DNA of 64,000 bases from Euryarchaeota archaeon UBA91 (GCA_002499705.1 DAMU01000036.1:7822-71821), one strand, 5' to 3'; positions 9,003 to 19,984 are shown, counted from the first letter of the stretch. Numbers and translations: made by a program. The notes: a model not told the origin generated them from the sequence alone.

Positions 9003-12000
9003 ATGGAACAAAAAACTGGCACACAAAGCACTGCGCCGGCAGCACCGTTGGGATGGCTTATTGCCCCCCTAGCAGTCCTGCTCGCTATCGCAGCCATCAA
9101 GCTCGTCGGAGTAGACTTCGAGCTCAACGTAGACAACATGACGCCGATGATATTCGTCATCGTCGCAAGTATCTTTGGACTTCTTCCATCGATGCTAAAC
9201 CAATCCGAATCTGCATCATTCTCAAAGGCCACTCTCTCCCTCTCAACATTGGCCGTTGCTCTTGTTGGTGCAGAAATTATCTATCTCCAAGGCTACGGTG
9301 CATTCACAGGTCTTCTGTTCGCTCTGGTTACCTTCGGCGTTCATTTCATGGCCAGTCGTGGACGATATGAACTCGCTTCGATTTTCATCTTCACCGCCGT
9401 TGGAATCAATGTAGGAATCATCATGGCAGGAGATGCTCTTGCGACTCTTCCCGAGATTTACAACATGGCAGGAGTTGACGAACAACCGAGTTATGTCTCG
9501 ACTTTTAATCTGAAGAATCAAGCTGTGGGCTATCAGTTCTTTTCGTATCTGACTTTATTTATTTTGCTTGGCGCTCTTGTTGCCACCTTTGCTCGTGGTC
9601 AATTGACGCCTGTTAGCGAACAAGGCTGGTTCAGTTTCATGAACGCTGACACTTCATCATTCATCAACAAAAAGAACCTACCATTGCAAGTTGCTCTCGC
9701 AGTTTGGGCACTCGCTCACATCGCAAGCCTCTGGCATTACGACAGTGTTACTGTTGCTGATCAATTGGGAATCAACACCGTTGAAGGCTATCATGGCTAC
9801 TTCAGTTACTGGTCAGCGTTCTTCACCGGCATGGTTGCGCTTATCGTAGCAGGCATGTTTGCTGAACGCTGGCATACCCGTGCAATGACGCTTTCATCCA
9901 TGTGGTTGTTGTATCAAGTCTCGACTTGGTATGATGCAGGAATGTTCGAAGTGGCAATGTTGGAAAACAACTGGGGAAGCCTCATCTGGCTTGGTGCAAC
10001 GTTCTTTATTGGCGTTGGCATTTACTCGATTTCGACTCATGAATCGTGGGGCGGTTGGGTAAACCGTGAAGACCATGAATACTCTGGTGCTCGATTGTTC
10101 TGGAATCAAAACTGGGCCAGTGTTATGATTGGCTTGGCATTCTTCTTTGGATTGGTGATACGAACACAATGGTATCTCGTTCCTTCAATGAATGCTTATG
10201 GCACTGGAAACTGGGACATGACCGGCGGTTCTGACCCGTGGTACATGAAGCGTGTTGTCGACTATATCCTTGCGAACAATGCACACATGATATTTGATGC
10301 AGACCGGTTCTACCCAGTCGGTGGAATCAATCCTCGACCTCCAATCTTCACATGGTCAATCGCAGTCTTGGCTATGATTCTTGAACCGTTCTTCGACAAC
10401 GGTGATGCAGTTTGGTGGGCGATTTTGTCTCTACCTGCAATTTACGGAGCACTCACCATCTTCCCTGTTGCTGCTATTGCACGAGAACATATCAACGACA
10501 AAGCAGCAGTTATTGCTGCTTGGCTGATTGCTTTCATGCCTGCTCACGTGAGCCACACAACATGGGCTCTTGCTGACCACGACGCATTCATCATGCTTTT
10601 CCTCACACTCGGATTCATGTTCTGGTTGCGAGCGGTCAAGTACGCAGGAACCGAGCGATTGCTACGTTCTTCATCAGCGACCCCTGCTGCGTTTATTGCG
10701 GCTATTTCTGCTGTTCTGACTCAACGAAAGGCTGCCTTTGCATCTGCTGTTTTAGCAGGTGTAAGTTTTGGTGTTGTCTCTCTTGGTTGGAAAGGTTTCG
10801 TAGTTGGCCCATCGATTTTATTCTTGGCTTACGCAGCTCAAGTTTCGATCAACATGTTCCGCCGTCGTGATTCAACAACACTCAATGTATTGTTCTTGAC
10901 GATGCTTTCCGTCAATTTCTTGATGGCATTGCCGTTCTACGGCCACCCACAAATCAATCTGGTTCTTGACGGCACCGGCCTTCAACCGTTCTTGTTCATC
11001 TTTGTGTTCACATTGGCTATCAGCTTTGTAACGACCGGATTCCGAGACAAACCTTGGTTGCTTATTTTAGGTGTTCTCGCAACTTCTGGTGCTGTATTCT
11101 TCCTCGCATTGTGGCTTCTCAAGCAAGCAAATATTTCCAATGCTTGGGATGTCTTGTTCACAGGCAGTGGTTACTTTACCAAGACCAAGATTTTCGGAAC
11201 AGTTGCAGAAGCAAACGCACCGAACAGAGGGCAACTCTTTGCGCAGTTCGGACCAATTACGTTTGTTCTCTCCCTGATTATGGGAGTTCTCTGCATCTGG
11301 TCTGCTCTTCGTGAACGTAAGCAAACCAATCTTGTATTCGGAATTTGGATTCTGGCAGCTTCCTTCATGGCTTGGACTGCGGCCCGATTCATGTTCAATG
11401 CTACACCAGCCATCGCCGTTCTCGGTGCATGGGGAATTGTATCCCTTTGGAAGTGGGCTAATTGGGGTGGACTTGTCAAGACATGGAAGAAACTCGGCAT
11501 TCGTTCTCCTGAAGACCGAATCCGTGGAGCTCGTGTAGCTGTTTGGCGCACGCCGTCATTCTCAGCCATCATGCTTGTCATGATTATGCTGTTTGGTCAA
11601 CAATTCACATACGGCCTTGATGCTGCTATCCCTGGCAGTAACAATGCAGAAGATGATATTGACGAAACCATTTACAACATCATTCCTGACGCTTTCCGTT
11701 GGGAAATTGGTGGCTTCTCACTGCTCGATGACAGTAATTACGACGGAAACTGGTATCTCGGTTCATTCGGGTCTGGTTTCAATGATAACGGTTGGAATAC
11801 TGCGTATCAGTGGCTTGCATCTCAAGATACCGATATGAGTTATTCTCAACGTCCGGCATTCGTGTCATGGTGGGACTACGGTTTCCAAGCGCTCGATACC
11901 GGTGAACACCCATCTGTTTCCGATAACTTCCAGTCCGGAATCCCTGCAACTGGTAACATGTTGCTGGCTCGAAGCCAAGAGGACTTAGTCTCGATGTTTA

Positions 12001-15000
12001 TCTGGCAACTAGGTCAAGGTGACATTGAATACAATCAAGCCCGAAATGGTGAAACAGCCTTTACTTCAGGATACAGTAACATCGTTGGCAAGTACCTCGT
12101 CGAAACTCAACAAATGGAACTCTTTACGACCATGTCAACAAGCGTCGACCATGATGAAATGATTGCGTTGGCAGAACTCAACAGTTTCCGAGTCTTCCAA
12201 ACCAACGACGATGTTGTCCTTGCAGAAGGTTATCACCACACGAATGGAGTGTTTGACAAGTCAACACCTTACTGGCGTGTCTATGAAGACGGAGAACGCA
12301 TGCTCTGTACAGAAGCACTCTCTCAAACCTGTGTTGATGGCGACTGGTCGGAATTGTTTGAAGCGAACCGAACATTCAACAACAATATTCGAACTGGTGC
12401 AGACAACATTTACGACACCACACATTACATCATTGGAGATTATTGGTATACTGCTGATCTCATCGAAGAGTACGACTCGGTTGGAACCAACATCCATCGT
12501 AAGAATACCCGTCTCTCGTTGACTGTGCAATTGCTTTCTCAGTCTCTCGAATCTCATCAAATCATCGACATGTATGACGATTTGATTAACCTTGAAGGCT
12601 ATTATTCGGTCCAAGATTATGACGGAGCGCCAGGAGAAACGATTGACCGTGACCATGAAATCCGTTACTTCGCAATTGACAACCGATTGTACCCTCGTGC
12701 AGGACGTTATACTGAAGACATGAATTACAACCAAGGACAGCCAATGGGTATCTTTGGTGCACCTACTATCTTGAGTGGTCAAGATGTTTCCACTTACATG
12801 GATGAGGTCTACGAAACAATGCGTGGAGAGTTCCCTGATGAAATGACACGTGAAGAAGTTGACCTCGCGATTACGGAAGATTTCCTTAATCAACAATCCG
12901 GTGCGGACATTGATCCATTACAGGTTCAAGACGTTCGTGTTGACCACAACGCTGCATTCTTCGACACTATGCTTGCTCGAGCATACGTGGGATACGGGGC
13001 ATCATCACTCGGTGTTGATGCAGGTTCATCCAATCCACAACCTGCACAACACTTTGGACAATCTGGAAGTCCGGGCAGTATATTGACTCAAGCGCTTCCA
13101 TTACCAGGTGCAATGCAAAATCACTTTGTAATCGCGAACTGGTATACTGCTGAGGAGAACAGTTCAGTAACCGCTGAGCAGCAATCCACTGGAATCGCTT
13201 CAACAAACACACTTGTCAAGATTCTCAAGTATTACTCTGGTGCAGAAATTTCTGGCCAAGTGACAATGAGCGACAATGGGCAAGGCTTGCCTGGTGTTCG
13301 AATTCTGATTGAGCGTGATGCTTTCTCAGGCGAGGGTATTGAAGACCTTGACCCGGACACCTATTGGGTCCCAATCGGCTATACTGATGCTGATGATGAG
13401 GGGAAGTGGTCTTTTGATGCTCCAGCTGGACGCATCCGTGTGAGCGCTTTTGCAGGTGATTACAATCCAACCACCGCTCAGGATAACATCCGTACTGGTG
13501 CTTTCTCTCAAGGATTAGGCGATATTTTGACGGTAACGAATGATGACCGCCAAATTAACGACATCACCGCTATTCTCGGTGAAGTTGCCAACATGAGTTG
13601 GCTTGGCGAATACCAGCACAACATCACAGCTCAACAAGCAGACAGGTTCGTCGATGTCCCTACTTCGTTTGACATCGCTGTCGAAAGCAGCGGTGTGTCA
13701 GGTCAAGTAACTTGGAGCGGGCACGAATCCTTCGACGGTGATGCTCTGGTCAGTACCGACTTCATTTTGCGTAACATCTGGTCCATGACTGAAAATTACA
13801 CATTGACAACTACCAACGGTTCGTTCTCTTCTGATGACAGTCGAATCCTCCAAGGAACTGGTGAAGTGACATTTACCGAAAATGGAACCTTTGAAAGTGA
13901 AGGTGTAGCCTTTGCAGATGATTTCACTGGAACATTCACACGTTCTATTGCTGACGGTCGAGTTTACACAAGTAACGGAACCTGGAACGGCAAAGGTACA
14001 CTTGAAGCATCTTGGATAAACTCTGAGAGCGTTGCTTCTTGTCTTGACAATGAAACTGCTCCAATGCCTGAAAATGAGTCGATATGTCTTCAAGACGCAT
14101 CCGCCTCTCCACAGATTTACCTCTTAGACGGAGAAGTTGAAGCGAACGGAAGAATCACTTCTGATGGAATTTCCACCTTGGTTACCGAGCACGTAGGTGA
14201 CTCGTTTGAAGCGACTGGTTCGTTTGAAGGAACAGGAACTCTCAACGGCACCGGTCTCTTTGTCGGTGCTGGTGATTTCTCTGGGCCAATGGTCCAAGCA
14301 GGTTCATTCTACATCACCGGATTGATTCCTGGTGTTTACAACATGATTGCTCAGTTGGATAACGGCAAGGAAGTCTTGCTTCCAGATCCAGTGAATGTCG
14401 GAATTTCACCAACTTATGATTTGGAAATGAACATGCCAGGTTCAATCTTTGAGGACACTCTCGACGATTTCTTTGATGAACCGTTTGCAAACGAGACTAT
14501 TGAATTGGTTGATGTGGACCTTGGACTTTCAGAAGTAATCGAAATCCTCACTGATGAATTCGGTAATTTCTCGTATGGCCCAATTTCTGCAGGTGAATAT
14601 TATTACAGAGTCGATGTTGATAACGATGGCTGGTATGAATTGAATGAAACATTCGTCGCTGGTGATTCCTCAGAGAACTTCACATTAGCCATGAGTGTTC
14701 CTGAGATGCACGATATCTCTCTGCAACTCACTTCTCCTGTAGACCCACTTACACAAGAGCCATACGCTGATGTGACGGGTAGAGTCGTGACCTTCACGAA
14801 TGATGATCCATTGTTCGGTCCACTGAACGCAACATCTGATGAAACTGGTCTTGTTTACATCGAATTGCCGATGGGAGCCTACACTATTTCTGACGAAACT
14901 GGAGACGACTATATTCTGTTCGACTACGTTTCGCTTGAGACTGAAGACTTGTCGATTTCAAGTGCATACGCAATCGGAACATGGGTAAACGGAACTATCC

Positions 15001-18000
15001 GCGTCGCTGATGGCGGATTGTTCAACAATGATTTGACCTACGATGATTGGTCAGAACAAGATGACAGCATCAAATTCGACCAAAGCCAACCAGCATCTGG
15101 TCTTGATGTCTTCTTCATCTCCGATGACTTGTCATTCTCGGCCGTTGTTGAAACAGACGGAAACTACAGTATTCGACTACCGAGTGGTAATGATTTCCAC
15201 ATGACGACCTTTAGTATCGCATCTCAGATGTCTGGAGGTCAATTGATTGAACTTACCGGTGATGCTGAAATGGATATGGGTCTTATGTATCTCAAGCCAA
15301 CGACCGGGGTAACTGGTTTCGTATTCCTATACGATAATACATCCCTCTGGGATGGTCTAGCACCTGGTTACGAAAGTTCTCAAGAAGTCGTGGCAACCGA
15401 TGCCGATGGACTTGAATGGAGGTCGCCAATCACAGATACTGGTGAATTCATCTTTAACTTGCAATACGGTGAATGGGATTTCACTGTTGATGTGGAAGCA
15501 CTGAATTCTACTGATGTTGTCAATTACAACATCCTCAGTGAGTCTGATGCTATGCCAACACCTGTTGAACTGTTTGTCAACCCTGACTTTATCACCATTG
15601 AACTCAATATATTCATGGATGCTGGAGCAGATGGCGTATTTGCCAATGGGACTGCTGTGAGCCCGTCTTTCACACTCATGCCGCTTAATGACCATGGTCA
15701 ACAGCACAACTACACTGCTGCAGACTATACTTCTGCGGGCAACATAACTGTTGTCTTAGAGCCTGGAATCTACTCTCTCCAACTCAATTCGACAAACCCA
15801 GAGGATAGTAATGCGTCGGATTATGCGCTTCTCGGAGCAAATGTGTTTGACCCAATTATTGTAGGGCTTGAAGCATATGAAGAAGCAGTTCCATTCCCAC
15901 TACGTAACGAATACTTGGTGACTGGAGAACTGTTGAACAACAGCGGTGGTGCAGTAGAGAAGCAATTCTTGCTTCGAAATGAAGCCGACGATCTGTGGTT
16001 TAACATGGCATCAGATGAGAACGGCAGTTTCGCCTCCTACGTTACAGCTGGTGATTGGGTTGCAATTGTTGCTCCATTCATAGCAGATAATGACAGTACT
16101 GAAACTCTACGCTATCCGTTTACTGTTGGCCCAGATTCATCCGTTCGATACAATTTGTCCTTGACTTCACAAGATGTCATTGAAATGAATTTCCAACTGC
16201 AAGAATCGGACACTGATTCCAACATGTCCGGAATACGTGTTACTTTGGTTAGCCATGACGGGTTTGGCAATGTGACTCTGTCGAAATCCGATGATAGCGG
16301 AAATGTATCAGAAGAAATAATGCCAGGTAACTGGAGCCTCTTCCTCAACGAAACAGCTCCACAGCGTCATTGGTCACTTGAATACGGACCGTTCCATACT
16401 GACAGTGCTGTCGATGGAGTTCTTGATATCGGAATCATCAATGCAGAACTGGAAGTTGAAATTGGCGGAAAGGTCTTCTGGGATCTTGACGACAACGATA
16501 TTCCAGGTGGAACAGAGGGTGTTGCAAACACAACAGTCTCCGTTGTTGGAATGAATAATTCACAAATTGATACGAATGTGACTACCGATGAATTCGGTGT
16601 TTGGTCCTTGTTTGTCCCTATTGACGATGAATACCAAGTCACTGTGAGTAAAGAAGGTTTCAGCACCGAGGTTTACAACATCTCGAACTCAAGTGCTTAC
16701 CCTGTCTATTCAGAACCCGAATCATATGATATTGAAATGACTGCTGGAAACGTTGTCGTTTCTGGCAATGTTACTGACATTAACGATGCGAGCCGATTGA
16801 ACGGCTCCACAGTCGTTCTCTATCCTTCCAGTGGTATGGCAGGAGATATCCAAAATGTTACCCCAGTCTTTGAAAATAATCAACTGACATGGTCTGCGGT
16901 TATTGCACCAGGTGAATGGATTGTTGTTGTGACACAAGCAGATGCTGGTGAAAACGGCGGCGGTGTTGCTGTTGGATTACTTGACGCAAGTATTTCCGAC
17001 GGTGCAACACTCGACCTTGAAATGTCACTTGGTGGATGGATTGATTTGACAACCTCCTGGACAGACATCAACTTGAACGACCACCATGCAGGTTCCGGAG
17101 ATACCAACGGCTCGGCTCTCTTGAATGAGTCCGTATCTGTGACCTTTGGAATTGGTTCTGATATTGAATGGGATATGCCAGTCGGAAATGACGGAACCAT
17201 CAGTATCTTGATGCCTGCTGAAGAAATCGAAATGGATTCATCCTTCGTAACTATTCAGCATGACCTCAATTTAGAAATGAACTACATTGGTGGTGCAGTG
17301 ACACTTGTTGCTGAGGGCCGTTCTCCAGTCGCTCTTTCATACACACGCAGTATCAATTCAGATACTTCAATCACCATGGTGGAAAACAGCATAGTGAACG
17401 CAACTGTTGTCGCTGATTCTGACCTTTCCTTTGTGGCAATTGAAGAAGAAGAAGCCTACAAGGCAATTGAGTTCGACTTGAACATCCAGTATGACGGCAC
17501 AGAAACAACTCAAGTGTTTGATGTCGCAGGTCAAATTGGAATCGCACCTGATGAAGCAGATTGGAACATTGAATTCTGGGATGGAACGAATTTCGTTGAA
17601 TCCCACAACGTTACACTCGGAATCGGTGAAGATTTGAATGATACCAGTGTTGAATCATCAACTGTTCTTCGGGTGAGAATTCTTGCGCCGAACCAGTCTG
17701 ATGCATGGCATCTTGAAGAGCCTCATACTCTCAAGGTTCGATTGAGTACTGATTCTACACCTTCAAGTGAGATTGCCGTATCTGTTCAGGTACCTCAGAT
17801 CTATGCATTTGAGTTCTCTGATGTCCCAACTGTTGTTGGTCTCGACAACGCAGGAAGCCAGACATTTGGCTTTGATTTGACGAATTTGGGTAACGGTGAC
17901 GATACGTTTACTATTGAACTTGCAGACAACATCCCTGAAGGTTGGGAAATCACTCCGATGCAATCGGTTATGACCATCACCAAAGATGTGACGCGCTCGC

Positions 18001-18578
18001 AATTGTTCACGATATTTTCAGCGACTGATTTCACTGAAGGAACAAAGACGGTAACTGTAACTGTTACCAGTTCCAACGGATTGCTTTCTGATACCTTTGA
18101 TGTCGACATTATTCCATTGAGTATCCGGCTTGACATCGATCAAGGTGACATCATTACGCTTTCAGGTTCAACCGCAGATACACAAAATCAACTGGTTATT
18201 CCAGTCACCAACCTTGGTTTGATGGCAACGGATAATGTTGAAGTTTCAGCAAAGATTGTTGACGGTAAGTCACTTGGCACAGTTACGATTTCGCTTGATG
18301 CAGAATCAACAACAAATGCGAACTTCACTGTCTCCGCTGCGGACTCAGGAAGCACAGTTCGATTTGAAGTAACTGTAGAAGTTGTTGGTGATGACAGCAA
18401 TAAGGTGACTCAGGAAATCGGTGCAGACAAGATGATTGATTTCAGTGTTGAATACTACATTGACGAAACCACTGAGGAGTCTCCTTGGTTTACACTCGTT
18501 ATCTTCGTCATCGGTGCTCTTGTAGTCTACGGTGGTGTTCGATTAGCCCGAAGCCGCTCTTCATCGACTCGATTCTGA
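9003..18578 (+). CDS. aglB: Giant AglB/STT3-type oligosaccharyltransferase with extra N- and C-terminal modules
   Basis: This is a 3,191-residue membrane protein, whereas AglB is usually about 700-1,000. The STT3 signature WWDYG is at 956-960. The first-loop acidic motif is GSDPWYM (D411), and the second is ALADHDAF (D525/D527). These identify the enzyme that moves a lipid-linked glycan onto Asn of exported proteins. Residues 1 to about 368 hold roughly ten extra membrane helices ahead of the canonical first helix. The STT3 membrane core runs to about 865, and its soluble domain to about 1405 (VKILKYY). From there to about 3,140 the protein is a chain of extracellular beta modules: carboxypeptidase-regulatory-like domains (first at GLPGVRILIERD), a Gly/Thr-rich repeat with TGxGxFxG pattern near 1550-1770, many NxS/T sites and adhesion-like domains. 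A last membrane helix and a basic tail (RLARSRSSS) end it. No frameshift is seen across the joins. The catalytic call is firm; the roles of the extensions are unknown. Confidence 0.9.
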   Translation: MEQKTGTQSTAPAAPLGWLIAPLAVLLAIAAIKLVGVDFELNVDNMTPMIFVIVASIFGLLPSMLNQSESASFSKATLSLSTLAVALVGAEIIYLQGYGAFTGLLFALVTFGVHFMASRGRYELASIFIFTAVGINVGIIMAGDALATLPEIYNMAGVDEQPSYVSTFNLKNQAVGYQFFSYLTLFILLGALVATFARGQLTPVSEQGWFSFMNADTSSFINKKNLPLQVALAVWALAHIASLWHYDSVTVADQLGINTVEGYHGYFSYWSAFFTGMVALIVAGMFAERWHTRAMTLSSMWLLYQVSTWYDAGMFEVAMLENNWGSLIWLGATFFIGVGIYSISTHESWGGWVNREDHEYSGARLFWNQNWASVMIGLAFFFGLVIRTQWYLVPSMNAYGTGNWDMTGGSDPWYMKRVVDYILANNAHMIFDADRFYPVGGINPRPPIFTWSIAVLAMILEPFFDNGDAVWWAILSLPAIYGALTIFPVAAIAREHINDKAAVIAAWLIAFMPAHVSHTTWALADHDAFIMLFLTLGFMFWLRAVKYAGTERLLRSSSATPAAFIAAISAVLTQRKAAFASAVLAGVSFGVVSLGWKGFVVGPSILFLAYAAQVSINMFRRRDSTTLNVLFLTMLSVNFLMALPFYGHPQINLVLDGTGLQPFLFIFVFTLAISFVTTGFRDKPWLLILGVLATSGAVFFLALWLLKQANISNAWDVLFTGSGYFTKTKIFGTVAEANAPNRGQLFAQFGPITFVLSLIMGVLCIWSALRERKQTNLVFGIWILAASFMAWTAARFMFNATPAIAVLGAWGIVSLWKWANWGGLVKTWKKLGIRSPEDRIRGARVAVWRTPSFSAIMLVMIMLFGQQFTYGLDAAIPGSNNAEDDIDETIYNIIPDAFRWEIGGFSLLDDSNYDGNWYLGSFGSGFNDNGWNTAYQWLASQDTDMSYSQRPAFVSWWDYGFQALDTGEHPSVSDNFQSGIPATGNMLLARSQEDLVSMFIWQLGQGDIEYNQARNGETAFTSGYSNIVGKYLVETQQMELFTTMSTSVDHDEMIALAELNSFRVFQTNDDVVLAEGYHHTNGVFDKSTPYWRVYEDGERMLCTEALSQTCVDGDWSELFEANRTFNNNIRTGADNIYDTTHYIIGDYWYTADLIEEYDSVGTNIHRKNTRLSLTVQLLSQSLESHQIIDMYDDLINLEGYYSVQDYDGAPGETIDRDHEIRYFAIDNRLYPRAGRYTEDMNYNQGQPMGIFGAPTILSGQDVSTYMDEVYETMRGEFPDEMTREEVDLAITEDFLNQQSGADIDPLQVQDVRVDHNAAFFDTMLARAYVGYGASSLGVDAGSSNPQPAQHFGQSGSPGSILTQALPLPGAMQNHFVIANWYTAEENSSVTAEQQSTGIASTNTLVKILKYYSGAEISGQVTMSDNGQGLPGVRILIERDAFSGEGIEDLDPDTYWVPIGYTDADDEGKWSFDAPAGRIRVSAFAGDYNPTTAQDNIRTGAFSQGLGDILTVTNDDRQINDITAILGEVANMSWLGEYQHNITAQQADRFVDVPTSFDIAVESSGVSGQVTWSGHESFDGDALVSTDFILRNIWSMTENYTLTTTNGSFSSDDSRILQGTGEVTFTENGTFESEGVAFADDFTGTFTRSIADGRVYTSNGTWNGKGTLEASWINSESVASCLDNETAPMPENESICLQDASASPQIYLLDGEVEANGRITSDGISTLVTEHVGDSFEATGSFEGTGTLNGTGLFVGAGDFSGPMVQAGSFYITGLIPGVYNMIAQLDNGKEVLLPDPVNVGISPTYDLEMNMPGSIFEDTLDDFFDEPFANETIELVDVDLGLSEVIEILTDEFGNFSYGPISAGEYYYRVDVDNDGWYELNETFVAGDSSENFTLAMSVPEMHDISLQLTSPVDPLTQEPYADVTGRVVTFTNDDPLFGPLNATSDETGLVYIELPMGAYTISDETGDDYILFDYVSLETEDLSISSAYAIGTWVNGTIRVADGGLFNNDLTYDDWSEQDDSIKFDQSQPASGLDVFFISDDLSFSAVVETDGNYSIRLPSGNDFHMTTFSIASQMSGGQLIELTGDAEMDMGLMYLKPTTGVTGFVFLYDNTSLWDGLAPGYESSQEVVATDADGLEWRSPITDTGEFIFNLQYGEWDFTVDVEALNSTDVVNYNILSESDAMPTPVELFVNPDFITIELNIFMDAGADGVFANGTAVSPSFTLMPLNDHGQQHNYTAADYTSAGNITVVLEPGIYSLQLNSTNPEDSNASDYALLGANVFDPIIVGLEAYEEAVPFPLRNEYLVTGELLNNSGGAVEKQFLLRNEADDLWFNMASDENGSFASYVTAGDWVAIVAPFIADNDSTETLRYPFTVGPDSSVRYNLSLTSQDVIEMNFQLQESDTDSNMSGIRVTLVSHDGFGNVTLSKSDDSGNVSEEIMPGNWSLFLNETAPQRHWSLEYGPFHTDSAVDGVLDIGIINAELEVEIGGKVFWDLDDNDIPGGTEGVANTTVSVVGMNNSQIDTNVTTDEFGVWSLFVPIDDEYQVTVSKEGFSTEVYNISNSSAYPVYSEPESYDIEMTAGNVVVSGNVTDINDASRLNGSTVVLYPSSGMAGDIQNVTPVFENNQLTWSAVIAPGEWIVVVTQADAGENGGGVAVGLLDASISDGATLDLEMSLGGWIDLTTSWTDINLNDHHAGSGDTNGSALLNESVSVTFGIGSDIEWDMPVGNDGTISILMPAEEIEMDSSFVTIQHDLNLEMNYIGGAVTLVAEGRSPVALSYTRSINSDTSITMVENSIVNATVVADSDLSFVAIEEEEAYKAIEFDLNIQYDGTETTQVFDVAGQIGIAPDEADWNIEFWDGTNFVESHNVTLGIGEDLNDTSVESSTVLRVRILAPNQSDAWHLEEPHTLKVRLSTDSTPSSEIAVSVQVPQIYAFEFSDVPTVVGLDNAGSQTFGFDLTNLGNGDDTFTIELADNIPEGWEITPMQSVMTITKDVTRSQLFTIFSATDFTEGTKTVTVTVTSSNGLLSDTFDVDIIPLSIRLDIDQGDIITLSGSTADTQNQLVIPVTNLGLMATDNVEVSAKIVDGKSLGTVTISLDAESTTNANFTVSAADSGSTVRFEVTVEVVGDDSNKVTQEIGADKMIDFSVEYYIDETTEESPWFTLVIFVIGALVVYGGVRLARSRSSSTRF

Positions 18579-18654
18579 TTCAAGAAACAGACAACACATT
18601 ATAGCCAAAGATTCGCAAGGATTTTTGCTGCTGTGATGCTGTAGGGGTGAAGAA

Positions 18655-19875
18655 GTGAGTGATTTAGATAATTTCGAATTACTTCCTGAACCCGAAGATT
18701 CTCGAATTCTCTCGGCGATTGACCCTTCTGCGGTTGGCTTTCAAGATGGCTGGAGAGCAGAGGTTACTGGTTGGGCACCGTATGAGGCAACCCCAGTTCC
18801 GCGTGTACGCCGAAAGAGGCTGCTTGCCACCAATGGAGTCTTTTTTGCTGTGATTGCCGTCATATTACTGGTAGTATGGAATTCAGGACTTTTGTTCATC
18901 GAACTCTCACCGCCAAAATCCGAATGGGCTTTTGAACAATCGCAATTCGATGAGTTTTCAGAAACTGGACTGAGTGGCGATGGTGTTCGAGTTTGCATGG
19001 TTGACACTGGTATCGATTTGAGTCACCCTGCTTTTTCAGGCATCGAGGTCACATTCAAGGATATGATTGGAAATTCTGATTCTCCTCTCGATTATGGATA
19101 TGTGGCACATGGAACGCTCATGGCAGGCATTTTGGTTTCAGGAGAACACCAGATGGGCATTGCTCCAAACATCACCTTGGCTGTCGTTGCTGCACTCGGA
19201 GCTGATGATGAAAATATGAACAGCGGTTCAGAGGACACTGTGGCGAGTGCAATCTTATGGTGTCAAGATGAATTCCAAGCCGATATCATCTCACTATCGC
19301 TCGGAGGTGAGCAACAAGTTCAGATGGAGACAGAAGGCTCGAGCGTTTCTGCAGTGCGACGTGCAGTCGATTCAGGGATATTTGTCGTTGCAGCTGCTGG
19401 AAACGACGGTGGGAGTGGAGATGATGGGCTGGTGTCCGTCCCGGGTAATGTACCTCGAGTCATCACCGTTGGTGCATCGACCCAAGAACAAACAGTTTGG
19501 GTCAATTCTTCATCGGGCTCCCAAACCCTCTCTGACGGCACTCTTCGTCAAAGTCCGCATCTAAAACCCGAGGTCATCGCACCAGGTGAGAACATAATCA
19601 GCACTGGTTCTGGCGACCGCTGGTATTCCAGCAGCGGTACTTCAGACTCGACAGTATTTGTGACCGGAGCCCTTTCGCTCATTCTTGAGGCATACCCGTC
19701 CTTCAAGCCAACTTCGGATTCAAATGGCGATTGTATTGATCTTGTCAAGAACTCGTTGAAGGATACTTCACTCCGATATCAACTTACAGTGGAACATGAC
19801 AATCGCTGGGGCTATGGTCAACTTCAAGCCTTTGATTGGTTCCAAGACTTGGCAGGACAATCTGCGAATTGCTGA
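18655..19875 (+). CDS. Membrane-anchored subtilisin-like serine protease (S8 family)
   Basis: A 406-residue protease. The catalytic triad is complete: D117 in VCMVDTGIDLSHP, H152 in AHGTLMAGI and S330 in SGTSDS. AAGND near 247-251 is also family-typical. Residues 1-55 are hydrophilic and end in basic residues (RVRRKRLL), followed by one membrane helix at about 60-82, so the catalytic domain should face outside. There is no obvious inhibitory prodomain: only about 25 residues separate the helix from the catalytic core. The start is GTG 18655, preceded by a GGGGTGA ribosome binding site. The gene follows the giant aglB by 76 bp on the same strand, so processing of glycosylated surface proteins is a reasonable guess. 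Confidence 0.92.
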   Translation: MSDLDNFELLPEPEDSRILSAIDPSAVGFQDGWRAEVTGWAPYEATPVPRVRRKRLLATNGVFFAVIAVILLVVWNSGLLFIELSPPKSEWAFEQSQFDEFSETGLSGDGVRVCMVDTGIDLSHPAFSGIEVTFKDMIGNSDSPLDYGYVAHGTLMAGILVSGEHQMGIAPNITLAVVAALGADDENMNSGSEDTVASAILWCQDEFQADIISLSLGGEQQVQMETEGSSVSAVRRAVDSGIFVVAAAGNDGGSGDDGLVSVPGNVPRVITVGASTQEQTVWVNSSSGSQTLSDGTLRQSPHLKPEVIAPGENIISTGSGDRWYSSSGTSDSTVFVTGALSLILEAYPSFKPTSDSNGDCIDLVKNSLKDTSLRYQLTVEHDNRWGYGQLQAFDWFQDLAGQSANC

Positions 19876-19984
19876 ACGGCAATTTGTCTTTCATCCACTA
19901 TGAACGGCTTACTTCGTTTGATTTTTTGGAAATCATGACTACTGTTATCTTGATATTATTAGTTGAGATTGATACATTAACACT

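Noticed and set aside
12261..12896. 211-codon open frame on the minus strand inside aglB
   Set aside because: It lies wholly within a strongly supported gene, has no recognisable domain and no promoter or ribosome binding site; its length follows from the codon use of the true gene.
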